The position numbers and the translations under genes were made by a program. Shown here piece by piece: positions 14,583 through 21,382 of a DNA stretch of 21,382 bases (position 1 is the stretch's first letter; each line of letters opens with the position of its first letter). The stretch lies in assembly GCA_043720875.1 (NCBI GenBank), contig JAYSRU010000001.1, forward strand, positions 1 to 21,382, in the 5' to 3' direction. The notes below the pieces were generated by a model. It saw only the letters and a list, made by a program, of their open reading frames with translations, was not told the origin of the DNA and made no database searches. The stretch is from JAYSRU01 sp043720875 (GTDB lineage Bacteria; Bacteroidota; Bacteroidia; Flavobacteriales_D; Crocinitomicaceae).

Positions 14583-15248
14583 TTATTCGTAAAACACACT
14601 AATATCAGCTAACTCTTTTCTTTGAATGTCAGGGACAAAAGCAGGCTCAGCAGGATATCCTATTGGAATTAATAAAAATGGTTTTTCGTTGCTTGGGCGA
14701 TTTAATATGTTTGTTAAAAAATTCATTGGACTCGGTGTGTGTGTTAATGACACCAAGCCTAATTCGTGTATTGCCTGTAACAAAAAACCGCAAGCTAAAC
14801 CCACAGATTCATTTACATAATAATTCAAATGTTTTTCCTCATTAACAATGTCATACGACTTTCTAAAAACGATAATTAACGCCGGTGCTATTTCTAAAAA
14901 AGGCTTTCTCCAATCCGTTCCTAGATGCGCCAAATCTCTTAACCACTCTTCCGACATTCTTGTGCTGTAGTTTTCAAATTCCTCCTTTTCTGCCGCTTCT
15001 CTGATTTGTGCCTTAAGCGTTTTATTTGTAATTACACAAAACGTCCAAGGTTGTTTATTTGCGCCAGAAGGTGCTGTAGATGCAGTTTTAATTAAATTTT
15101 CCAAGACAACCTTAGGAATTGGTTTATCTGAAAAATCGCGCAAAGACCTACGCGTATTCATATATTGAAAATGCGCCTGCGAATTTTTAATCAACTCGTT
15201 TTCGCTAAGCGTTCGAAGAGATTTATATTCTATTGTAGGATAACTCAT
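14583..15248 (-). CDS. Iodotyrosine deiodinase-like nitroreductase-family flavoprotein
   Basis: This 221-residue FMN enzyme has the nitroreductase entry motif NTRRSLRDFS (about 31-40) and the FMN-loop motif TAPSGANKQPW (about 58-68). The lid region aligns without gaps to the recalled human iodotyrosine deiodinase sequence. The three residues that hold the tyrosine zwitterion there (Glu157, Tyr161, Lys182) correspond to E90, Y94 and K115 here. The THTPSPMNF segment (about 159-167) matches the TTTPLN loop near the flavin. The expected chemistry is reductive dehalogenation of halotyrosines or halophenols; use of other aromatics is possible. It follows the DM13 lipoprotein gene by 14 bp. No membrane anchor is present, in contrast to the animal enzyme. 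Confidence 0.82.
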   Translation of the reverse strand: MSYPTIEYKSLRTLSENELIKNSQAHFQYMNTRRSLRDFSDKPIPKVVLENLIKTASTAPSGANKQPWTFCVITNKTLKAQIREAAEKEEFENYSTRMSEEWLRDLAHLGTDWRKPFLEIAPALIIVFRKSYDIVNEEKHLNYYVNESVGLACGFLLQAIHELGLVSLTHTPSPMNFLTNILNRPSNEKPFLLIPIGYPAEPAFVPDIQRKELADISVFYE

Positions 15249-15262
15249 ACTTACTCAATAAT

Positions 15263-15658
15263 TTACGGAAAGGTGGCACTGCCAAATAAAACACTGGCTT
15301 GTTTACACCAAATTAATACAGTTTTTTTTGTGGGATCGTAGCTACTCAATGTGTAATAAAAATTTCCTTCTGTACTAGTCAAACCACCTATTTCATTTGA
15401 CCCAGCATAAACAGTTGAGCCAGAAAAATAAACCCTCAAATCTGGACCATTGTCGGTTTTGAAATTGGAGAAAACTAAAGAATACACCCCTCCATTTTCA
15501 TACAACTTCACCTGTCCACTGGCATCATGATTACTGGGACCTGCGGTGAAATCAGCTTGAGATAAAAGTGTTTGGTCTTTGGTGTTAAACGTGTCTTTCG
15601 ATTTTTTCTTACAATTCGAAAAAACCACGAGTAAGGTCAGTAAAATTAATGTGCGCAT
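15263..15658 (-). CDS. DM13 domain lipoprotein
   Basis: The protein has 131 residues from the ATG at 15658 (an ATG at 15664 is equally possible). An upstream in-frame ATG at 15733 would overlap the Crp/Fnr gene and spoil the signal peptide. The signal sequence runs LILLTLLVVFSNC, with a probable lipid-modified C16 followed by lysines. The DM13 domain follows: DFTAGPSNHDASGQVKLYE, a GPDLRVYFS strand, and a final VLIWCKQASVLFGSATF with its conserved cysteine. DM13 is proposed to take part in redox or electron-transfer steps at the cell surface. The protein should be anchored in the periplasm or outer membrane. Confidence 0.8.
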   Translation of the reverse strand: MRTLILLTLLVVFSNCKKKSKDTFNTKDQTLLSQADFTAGPSNHDASGQVKLYENGGVYSLVFSNFKTDNGPDLRVYFSGSTVYAGSNEIGGLTSTEGNFYYTLSSYDPTKKTVLIWCKQASVLFGSATFP

Positions 15659-15710
15659 AAGCATAAGTTTGAGCACAAAAGTGAAGCAAAAGAAGCAAAT
15701 TCGATGTCGC

Positions 15711-16388
15711 TTAAATGACAAAATTAAAAACAACTTCCTTTCGTCCTACATATTCAATTGTTTTATCGGCTATCATACTATTTATGATCGTTGTAACGGA
15801 TTGCCTAGAACCTGCCGTGTAATCTGCAATTTCTTTATGCGTTAACATCATTTCTGCATGCAGTTTCCCATTTTTATGACTTGCATGATGCTTGGCATAC
15901 CTTCTAAAAAAATCAGCTACTCTTTTTTCGAGTGGTTTAAAAATCAAGTCTTTATACTTTCGTTCGAAAGCAGTTATTTTTTCAAGCAATAGGGTAGAAT
16001 ACAAGTAGAATAAATTGGGATAAAGGGCTAACATTTTTTGAAAATCATCCACCCTAAAACAAATCAATTTAGCACCATCGCTTAATACACGTGCATATTC
16101 GCGCTTTTCACTTTGTTCTCTCAACCCAAAATCAAATTGGCCGAATATGTCACCAACTGTAAGCAACTCTGAAATTATTTCTTTCCCAACTTCATCTTCA
16201 CTACATACTTTTAAGGTTCCATCAATTACAAGGTAAATGCGTTGTGATGTATTTTCGTTAAAAAAAATGCAATCCGATTTTTTTACCTTGTGCATGTTTG
16301 ATATTGACTTTAACGCTTCCAATTCTTGAGGAGGAAGATCTTTTAATAATGGTAAGGTGTTTAACATTAAGAATGGGTCGTTAATCAT
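15711..16388 (-). CDS. Crp/Fnr family transcriptional regulator
   Basis: The 225-residue protein has an N-terminal cyclic-nucleotide-binding-like beta-barrel (about 15-115, with RIYLVIDGTLKV and GDIFGQFDF), a long dimerisation helix (about 120-150) and a C-terminal winged helix-turn-helix (about 182-205, LTHKEIADYTAGSRQSVTT). The cysteine ligands of Fnr are absent, so it is not an oxygen-sensing iron-sulfur type; the effector is unknown. It overlaps the LysE gene by 8 bp and is followed by the DM13 lipoprotein after about 50 bp. It may regulate its own operon or a distant one; no operator was identified. Confidence 0.88.
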   Translation of the reverse strand: MINDPFLMLNTLPLLKDLPPQELEALKSISNMHKVKKSDCIFFNENTSQRIYLVIDGTLKVCSEDEVGKEIISELLTVGDIFGQFDFGLREQSEKREYARVLSDGAKLICFRVDDFQKMLALYPNLFYLYSTLLLEKITAFERKYKDLIFKPLEKRVADFFRRYAKHHASHKNGKLHAEMMLTHKEIADYTAGSRQSVTTIINSMIADKTIEYVGRKEVVFNFVI

Positions 16389-17037
16389 GGTTTACTGTAT
16401 AAATGTGTTGAACTATCAGCTGAGTGAATATACAAACGAAAAAAACAGCTATTATTTTATAGAAATATTTGTAGGCTACTATTTTTTTCAGCCTCGCAGA
16501 AAATTTTTCAGAAAGCAAGATTAACATGTATTGCAGACAAAACGCACCAAAAGCGGTTCCTAAACAAAATGAAACTTTCTCATACAAACTAACCACCGCA
16601 CAATCAAAGGACGCATCCAACGAGATTAGCACAAAAAGCCAAAATGGGAACAATTGCGGGTTAAACCCAGCGATGACAAACCCAGTGCTTACCGACTTTA
16701 AAATCGGAGATTTATCGTTTGAAATAGTAGGTGTTACTACGTCTGTTGTTTTAGACTTTTTAAACCATAATATTCCCGCAAAAATTAATAAAACAACCGC
16801 AAAGATCATTTTCAAAGCATCCATCAAAAACTGAAATTGATTAACTTGACTGAGCGCAATAAGCGCAAGTGAACAATAAATTATCTCTGGGATAATACCG
16901 CCAATTGCAACATAAATTGCAGTTTGTCTGTTTTTATTTAACGCCGTATTCAGAACATACAGATTTAATGGTCCGGCTTGCATAGAACCCAAAAAACTAA
17001 TAACACTTGCTATGAAAAAAAGTAAGATTGAATACAT
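16381..17037 (-). CDS. LysE family transporter
   Basis: This is a 218-residue inner-membrane protein with about six hydrophobic helices (about 3-22, 40-65, 70-90, 112-132, 150-175, 190-210). It carries the LysE/RhtB signature near the start (GSMQAGPLNLYVLNTAL) followed by GGIIPEIIY. Family members export amino acids or related small molecules by proton exchange; the substrate here is unknown. Its start overlaps the murB stop by one base (TAATG), and its end overlaps the Crp/Fnr start, so translational coupling is likely. Confidence 0.85.
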   Translation of the reverse strand: MYSILLFFIASVISFLGSMQAGPLNLYVLNTALNKNRQTAIYVAIGGIIPEIIYCSLALIALSQVNQFQFLMDALKMIFAVVLLIFAGILWFKKSKTTDVVTPTISNDKSPILKSVSTGFVIAGFNPQLFPFWLFVLISLDASFDCAVVSLYEKVSFCLGTAFGAFCLQYMLILLSEKFSARLKKIVAYKYFYKIIAVFFVCIFTQLIVQHIYTVNHD

Positions 17038-18041
17038 TAAAGAATATTCACCTCTCGCTCTAAAGTAACTCCAAATTTTTCTTCCACGCTTTTAATAACC
17101 GCAGCAGAAAGTGCTAAAACTTCTTCGCCAGTGGCACCACCATAATTCACTAAAACTAACGCTTGTAACGCATGTACGCCGCAGTTACCAACTTGCTTAC
17201 CTTTCCAACCCGCTTGTTCAATCAACCAACCAGCGGCTAACTTTACTCCGTTAATGGCTGGATAATTAGGGGCTAACGGGAACTTTTCATTTAGTACCTC
17301 AAATTGTTCCTGCGTAATCACTGGATTCTTGAAGAAACTCCCCGCATTTCCCAACACATTTGGATCCGGGAGTTTAGATTGACGAATCGCAATTACAGCA
17401 TTTGATATGTCTCGAATAGTAGGCGCACTAATTCCTTTACTCAGTAATTCATCGTTAATGGCTCCGTATTGTGTTTTAAGTACGTGGTTACTTTTTGTGA
17501 GTTGAAAAGTAACAGATGTTATAATAAATTGATCTTTCATTGCGCGTTTAAAAACACTCTCTCGGTATCCAAAAGCGCAGGCTTCGTTCGTGAATTTTTT
17601 GATAGATTGACTCTCAATTTCAAAGGCTTCTAGTTCGAAAAAAACATCTTTAATTTCAACACCATAGGCTCCAATGTTTTGCATCGGACTTGCCCCAACG
17701 CTGCCAGGAATCAACGAAAGATTTTCTAACCCCCCATAATTATGCTCCACACAAAACATAACTAAGTCGTGCCAAACTTCTCCCGCTCCCGCTTTGATAA
17801 AAACATGTGAATCTGTTTCATTCACAACGGTTAAGCCTTTCATTTCGTTGCGAATAACTAAGGCATCTAAATCTTGGGTCAGCAACATGTTACTTCCACC
17901 ACCGAGCACAATCAAACGATCATATTCGGTATTCAAAAGCGCTGTTAATTCATCAATTGAACTAAAGCGTCCAAAAAGCTTAGCCTTTTTAGAGATTCCA
18001 AACGTATTAAATGAAGCTAGATCAAAATCATGTTTTATCAT
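17037..18041 (-). CDS. murB: UDP-N-acetylmuramate dehydrogenase MurB
   Basis: This 334-residue cytoplasmic flavoenzyme reduces UDP-GlcNAc-enolpyruvate to UDP-MurNAc with NADPH in peptidoglycan synthesis. FAD-binding motifs are LGGGSNMLL (about 46-54) and IPGSVGASPMQNIGAYG (about 111-127). Catalytic residues fit type I MurB: R160 (FGYRESVFK), S235 (NAGSFFKNP) and E330 (LEREVNIL). AGWLIEQAGWKG (about 270-281) is the usual substrate-domain motif. The length is normal. It is the first gene of the minus-strand block and diverges from the small gene at 18249. Confidence 0.96.
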   Translation of the reverse strand: MIKHDFDLASFNTFGISKKAKLFGRFSSIDELTALLNTEYDRLIVLGGGSNMLLTQDLDALVIRNEMKGLTVVNETDSHVFIKAGAGEVWHDLVMFCVEHNYGGLENLSLIPGSVGASPMQNIGAYGVEIKDVFFELEAFEIESQSIKKFTNEACAFGYRESVFKRAMKDQFIITSVTFQLTKSNHVLKTQYGAINDELLSKGISAPTIRDISNAVIAIRQSKLPDPNVLGNAGSFFKNPVITQEQFEVLNEKFPLAPNYPAINGVKLAAGWLIEQAGWKGKQVGNCGVHALQALVLVNYGGATGEEVLALSAAVIKSVEEKFGVTLEREVNIL

Positions 18042-18248
18042 GGGGTAAAGTTATAAATTGTTTTGGAGGAAAAACCGTTGGTAAATCACAATTTCGTTCA
18101 CTCCTCAAACTACTCCGTTCTAGCATCGATCAGTACACTTAAATCAAAGAATTGTTAAAATACAACTTTTCCTAATAATGCAAGCCAACTTTGTAAGAGT
18201 TGCATACGTTCATTTCATGTAAACAATTTGAGTAAATTCATTAAAAAC

Positions 18249-18614
18249 ATGGAACTCATGGACGCTAAAAATATTGAACGACTAAATGAAGCAGTAATGA
18301 CTTTGCGCCATTTTATAGAACTGAGTGGTCGTCTACTTCCCTTCTTGAGTGATATCTATGAAAAGATCACGCCTAACGAAGAAGAAGTCAATAACCGCAA
18401 CAAAATAATTGAAGTGTATAAGAATTACCATTTCGACGCGCAAGCCTCTCAAATTTTAATGGCCTCACCAATTTTAGAACTTATCAATAAAAGTTATGAT
18501 GCGTTGGTTACCACAAAAAACAGTAACAGTGCAGAGACTAATTACTACCTAAATCAATTTCATACAGAGTACCGTAGACTACAAGAAGCATGGTTCACGG
18601 TGGACTCAAATTGA
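18249..18614 (+). CDS. Small helical protein of unknown function
   Basis: The ATG at 18249 gives 121 residues; a second ATG at 18258 and an in-frame TTG at 18228 are alternatives. The sequence looks coding and mostly alpha-helical, rich in charged and leucine residues (ERLNEAVMTLRHFIELSGRLLPFLSDIYEKI). It has no signal peptide, membrane segment, cysteine pair or catalytic motif that I recognise. It stands alone between divergently oriented murB and the carboxylase gene. The function is unknown, and it may be lineage-restricted. Confidence 0.55.
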   Translation: MELMDAKNIERLNEAVMTLRHFIELSGRLLPFLSDIYEKITPNEEEVNNRNKIIEVYKNYHFDAQASQILMASPILELINKSYDALVTTKNSNSAETNYYLNQFHTEYRRLQEAWFTVDSN

Positions 18615-18660
18615 TAGCGCTTTTAGTCATTGTACAAATAAGAAAATCAAAACAGTTTAG

Positions 18661-18668
18661 TATATTTG
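18661..18668 (+). promoter_or_regulatory. Candidate -7 promoter box (TATATTTG) for the carboxylase gene
   Basis: TATATTTG matches the Bacteroidota TAnnTTTG box exactly and ends 18 bases before the ATG at 18687. No convincing -33 element lies at the usual spacing. Confidence 0.5.
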
Positions 18669-18686
18669 TGCAACTAAAAACACACC

Positions 18687-20330
18687 ATGGCAATTTCAGC
18701 AAAAGAACTAGATTTTAATATGAACGAAGACGATATGCGTCTTAAAATTTCGAAGTTAGAGTCCGAACTTGCAAAAATATATTTAGGTGGCGGTAAAAAA
18801 CGCATCGACGCTTTACACGAAAAAGGTAAATTAAGTGCCCGAGAACGTATTGAGAAGCTTTTAGATCCTAATACTGACCGTATTGAAATCGCTGCATTTG
18901 CAGGCTTAGACATGTATCCAGAAGAAGGTGGTTGCCCGAGTGGCGGTGTGGTGGTTGTGATGGGATATGTTTCCGGTAAACAATGTTTGGTTGTAGCTAA
19001 TGATGCTACCGTAAAAGCAGGAGCTTGGTTTCCGATAACCGCAAAAAAGAACCTTCGTGCGCAAGAAATTGCCATGGAAAATCGTTTGCCAATCATCTAT
19101 TTGGTTGATTCTGCAGGAGTTTATTTGCCCATGCAAGCTGAAATTTTTCCAGACAAAGAACATTTTGGTCGTATGTTTAGAAACAATGCTATCATGAATT
19201 CTGAAGGTATTGTTCAAATTGCAGCTGTAATGGGAAGTTGCGTTGCCGGTGGTGCTTACCTTCCGATTATGAGCAGTGAATCGCTGATTGTCAATAAAAC
19301 TGGAACCATATTTTTAGCAGGATCTTACTTAGTAAAAGCTGCTATTGGAGAAACCATTGACAACGAAACACTTGGTGGAGCAGTTACCCACACCGAGATT
19401 TCTGGCGTGTGCGATTACAAATCTGAAAATGACGAAGAATGCTTGAAAACCATTCGAAGTTTGATGGATAAAATTGGTAAACCAAAAGATGCCGGATTTG
19501 ACCGTAAACCTACGATTGCTCCAAAAGTAGATGCAAAGAACCTTTTCGGCATTATGCCAAAAGAGCGTTCAAAACCCTATAACACAAAAGAAATCCTAAA
19601 CTGTTTAGTTGACAATTCTGAAATAACGGAATACAAAGCGGATTACGGAAAATCAATTATTTGTGCATTTGCGCGTATCGATGGATGGGCTGTTGGTATT
19701 GTAGCAAATAGCCGAGAAGTATTCAAAAACGCTAAAGGTGAAATGCAATTTGGAGGAGTTATTTATTCTGACTCCGCAGATAAAGCTGCCCGTTTTGTAA
19801 TGAATTGCAATCAAAAAAACATTCCGTTGGTTTTCTTACAAGATGTGACCGGATTTATGGTGGGTTCTAAAAGTGAACACGGTGGAATCATTAAAGATGG
19901 CGCAAAATTAGTGAATGCAATGGCTAATTCGGTTGTTCCAAAATTCACCATTGTAATGGGTAATAGTTACGGTGCAGGTAATTATGCCATGTGCGGTAAG
20001 GCTTATGATCCTCGCTTAATTGTAGCTTGGCCAAGCGCAGAAATTGCAGTAATGAGTGGTGCGGCGGCGGCTAAAACAATGTTGCAAATTGAAGTAAGTT
20101 CATTAAAAGCGAAAGGACAAGAAATTACGCCAGAAGCAGAAAAAGAATTGTACGATACCATTAAAGCACGCTACGATGAACAAATTTCTCCGTATTACGC
20201 AGCGTCTCGCATATGGATAGATGCTATCATAAGCCCAATTGATACACGTAAAGTGATCTCAATGGGAATTGAAGCTGCAAATCAATCGCCAGCAACCAAA
20301 GCGTATAATGTTGGTGTGATACAAACTTGA
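18687..20330 (+). CDS. Acyl-CoA carboxylase beta subunit (methylcrotonyl-CoA type)
   Basis: This 547-residue carboxyltransferase subunit moves the carboxyl group from carboxybiotin to an acyl-CoA. The N-terminal KGKLSARERIEKLLD (about 46-60) and GGCPSGGVV precede DSAGVYLPMQAEIFPD (141-156), then HFGRMFRNNAIM and the oxyanion-forming GSCVAGGAY (183-191). The second half contains VTGFMVGS and NSYGAGNYAMCGKAYDPR. The PMQAEIFPD plus HFGRMF pattern is closer to 3-methylcrotonyl-CoA carboxylase beta than to propionyl-CoA types, which suggests leucine breakdown, though substrate choice is uncertain. The biotin-bearing alpha subunit is not adjacent. It has its own promoter box and appears monocistronic. 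Confidence 0.9.
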   Translation: MAISAKELDFNMNEDDMRLKISKLESELAKIYLGGGKKRIDALHEKGKLSARERIEKLLDPNTDRIEIAAFAGLDMYPEEGGCPSGGVVVVMGYVSGKQCLVVANDATVKAGAWFPITAKKNLRAQEIAMENRLPIIYLVDSAGVYLPMQAEIFPDKEHFGRMFRNNAIMNSEGIVQIAAVMGSCVAGGAYLPIMSSESLIVNKTGTIFLAGSYLVKAAIGETIDNETLGGAVTHTEISGVCDYKSENDEECLKTIRSLMDKIGKPKDAGFDRKPTIAPKVDAKNLFGIMPKERSKPYNTKEILNCLVDNSEITEYKADYGKSIICAFARIDGWAVGIVANSREVFKNAKGEMQFGGVIYSDSADKAARFVMNCNQKNIPLVFLQDVTGFMVGSKSEHGGIIKDGAKLVNAMANSVVPKFTIVMGNSYGAGNYAMCGKAYDPRLIVAWPSAEIAVMSGAAAAKTMLQIEVSSLKAKGQEITPEAEKELYDTIKARYDEQISPYYAASRIWIDAIISPIDTRKVISMGIEAANQSPATKAYNVGVIQT

Positions 20331-20395
20331 TTCAAGCACAACGCTAGCACTAAAAAAATAACTCATTCTCGTTAAATTATTTTGTAACTTACCCT

Positions 20396-20959
20396 ATGGA
20401 AAATCAAGAACTAGAACACTGTAAAGAAACAATTGCCAATGGCGGCATAATTCTTTTCCCTACAGATACCATTTGGGGTATAGGATGCGATGCTACGAAC
20501 GAAGCTGCTTGTCAAAAAATTATTGACTTAAAACAACGTCCCGAAAACAAAAGCTTTGTATTGTTGGCTGATGGTTTTGCCATGGTTGAAAAATACATTC
20601 CTGAATTTCCTGAGATTTGTTACGATCTTGTTGACATGAGTACTAAACCGATGACGATCATTTACCCCAATGCAAAAAATCTGGCACCCTCAGTAATTGC
20701 ACAAGATGGCAGTGTTGGTATCCGAATCACAAAAGATCCTGTTTGTCTTGCGCTAATCCGTAAAATCGGGCGACCAATAGTAGCAACATCTGCAAACCTA
20801 ACCGGCTTTCCACAAGCAAATAATTACAGTGAAATTCACCCTTCATTACTTGCCGGAGTGGATGCTGTTTGTGCTGTGCGAAAAGATGAAAACCTAATAG
20901 AACCCTCTCAAATTATCAAGATCGGTTTGAATAGTTCGATTGAGATTATTCGAGCTTAA
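20396..20959 (+). CDS. tsaC: L-threonylcarbamoyladenylate synthase
   Basis: This is a 187-residue YrdC/Sua5-family protein that makes threonylcarbamoyl-AMP from threonine, bicarbonate and ATP for t6A37 modification of tRNA. Motifs are FPTDTIWGIGCDA (about 21-33), LKQRPENKSF (about 45-54, the K/R nucleotide-binding motif), VGIRI (about 107-111) and ATSANLTG (about 130-137). The length fits the short TsaC form without a Sua5 C-terminal domain. A weak TTATTTTG box (20377-20384) lies 11 bases before the ATG, implying a very short leader. The next gene also acts on tRNA. Confidence 0.92.
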   Translation: MENQELEHCKETIANGGIILFPTDTIWGIGCDATNEAACQKIIDLKQRPENKSFVLLADGFAMVEKYIPEFPEICYDLVDMSTKPMTIIYPNAKNLAPSVIAQDGSVGIRITKDPVCLALIRKIGRPIVATSANLTGFPQANNYSEIHPSLLAGVDAVCAVRKDENLIEPSQIIKIGLNSSIEIIRA

Positions 20960-20988
20960 TTAACATTCAATTATTCGATGCTATGTTG

Positions 20989-21036
20989 CTCAATTGTAAT
21001 CAAATCGAGTTAGTTTAGATTTGTGTAGCAATTGAG
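20989..21036. repeat. Nested inverted repeat downstream of tsaC
   Basis: The outer arms are CTCAATTG (20989-20996) and CAATTGAG (21029-21036). The inner arms are CAAATC (21001-21006) and GATTTG (21018-21023), around an 11-nt loop. The stem is AT-rich with a small internal loop and has no adjacent T-run, so it is a weak terminator candidate at best; a binding site or RNA structure is possible. Confidence 0.4.
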
Positions 21037-21079
21037 AAATTAATTACCTTTTACACACGTTTCTTCTATACAATTTTAG

Positions 21080-21087
21080 TAAATTTG
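21080..21087 (+). promoter_or_regulatory. Candidate -7 promoter box (TAAATTTG) for the nucleotidyltransferase gene
   Basis: TAAATTTG is an exact TAnnTTTG match and ends only 7 bases before the ATG at 21095. The transcript would therefore start at or within a few bases of the start codon, giving an almost leaderless mRNA. Confidence 0.5.
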
Positions 21088-21094
21088 CACCCCC

Positions 21095-21382
21095 ATGGCA
21101 AATTACGCTTCCATATTAACGCATCCCATTTTTAAGGTTGTTGCACAAGTTGCAGCAGAACTTGGAACAGATGCCTATATCGTTGGTGGTTTTGTGCGTG
21201 ATTTGATCTTGGAACGTCCATCGAAAGACATCGATATTGTGGTAATTGGTTCGGGAATGGATCTTGCAGAAGCCGCTGGAGCAAAATTACGCGTCAAAAA
21301 GGTAAATCTTTTTAAAAGTTTTGGCACTGCGCAATTCAATTACAAAGACATTGATGTTGAGTTTGTTGGTGCGCGCAAAGAA
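21095..21382 (+). CDS. CCA-adding / poly(A) polymerase-family nucleotidyltransferase, N-terminal part (runs off window)
   Basis: 96 residues are visible before the window ends. The nucleotidyltransferase head is clear: a helix, then YIVGGFVRDLIL (about 28-39, the GG flexible-loop motif) and the metal-binding KDIDIVVIG (about 44-52, with the DxD aspartates), followed by a second acidic strand YKDIDVEFVGARKE (about 83-96). This is the class II CCA-adding enzyme/poly(A) polymerase head domain; in Bacteroidota it usually continues into an HD domain. The expected role is 3'-CCA maturation and repair of tRNA. The downstream part cannot be checked here. Confidence 0.88.
   Translation, partial: MANYASILTHPIFKVVAQVAAELGTDAYIVGGFVRDLILERPSKDIDIVVIGSGMDLAEAAGAKLRVKKVNLFKSFGTAQFNYKDIDVEFVGARKE

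Noticed and set aside
15659..15733. Longer N-terminus for the DM13 lipoprotein
   Set aside because: It overlaps the Crp/Fnr gene and places extra residues before a well-formed lipoprotein signal.
18674..19217. Minus-strand open frames opposite the carboxylase gene
   Set aside because: They are antisense shadows of a conserved enzyme.
1..21382. tRNA or rRNA genes
   Set aside because: No cloverleaf with a T-loop GTTCRANNC pattern in proper context and no rRNA-like conserved stretches were noticed; a tRNAscan-SE or Infernal run would settle it.

Overview
The window is chromosomal DNA from a member of the Bacteroidota, most likely a flavobacterium-like lineage. The evidence is the low GC content, -7 promoter boxes of the TAnnTTTG type, weak or absent Shine-Dalgarno sequences, and a secreted repeat protein with a C-terminal type IX secretion (T9SS) sorting domain.

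Layout. (1) 1-1927 is an accessory edge. It holds the N-terminal part of a probable type IIG restriction-modification enzyme, a 310-base non-coding stretch with imperfect palindromes and repeated GTTGGC words, a perfect 12-bp palindrome with an 8-bp spacer, and a Xer/integron-like tyrosine recombinase. This looks like an integrase followed by its attachment site and a first cassette, all in one orientation. (2) 2130-9559 (possibly to 10514) is a minus-strand cluster for arsenic metabolism. In transcription order it encodes an outer-membrane beta-barrel, an FAD/NAD(P)H oxidoreductase, a membrane protein with 4Fe-4S clusters, a DUF547 protein, ArsS (radical SAM), a TIGR04282-type arsenosugar glycosyltransferase, an ArsM-like methyltransferase and an FkbM methyltransferase. 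The last five are separated by at most about 30 bp. (3) 10600-12231 encodes a T9SS-exported protein whose repeats are arranged like a closed eight-bladed beta-propeller. (4) 12341-18041 is a packed minus-strand block: MurB, a LysE-family exporter, a Crp/Fnr regulator, a DM13 lipoprotein, an iodotyrosine-deiodinase-like nitroreductase, a DinB-like protein, an NRDE/TANGO2 protein and an ATP-grasp enzyme. (5) 18249-21382 is on the plus strand: a small unknown helical protein, an acyl-CoA carboxylase beta subunit, the threonylcarbamoyl-AMP synthase TsaC, and the start of a CCA-adding/poly(A) polymerase-type nucleotidyltransferase.

How the genes fit together. In region 2, ArsM would methylate arsenite, ArsS would add a 5'-deoxyadenosyl group to the methylated arsenic, and the glycosyltransferase would help build the arsenosugar. 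The flavoprotein and membrane iron-sulfur protein, separated by 4 bp, look like an electron-delivery pair, possibly serving ArsS or arsenic reduction; this is inference. In region 5, TsaC and the nucleotidyltransferase both act on tRNA. The most interesting items are the extended arsenosugar cluster, the integrase/att-like edge, the deiodinase homologue with a complete substrate-binding triad, and the split-blade propeller.
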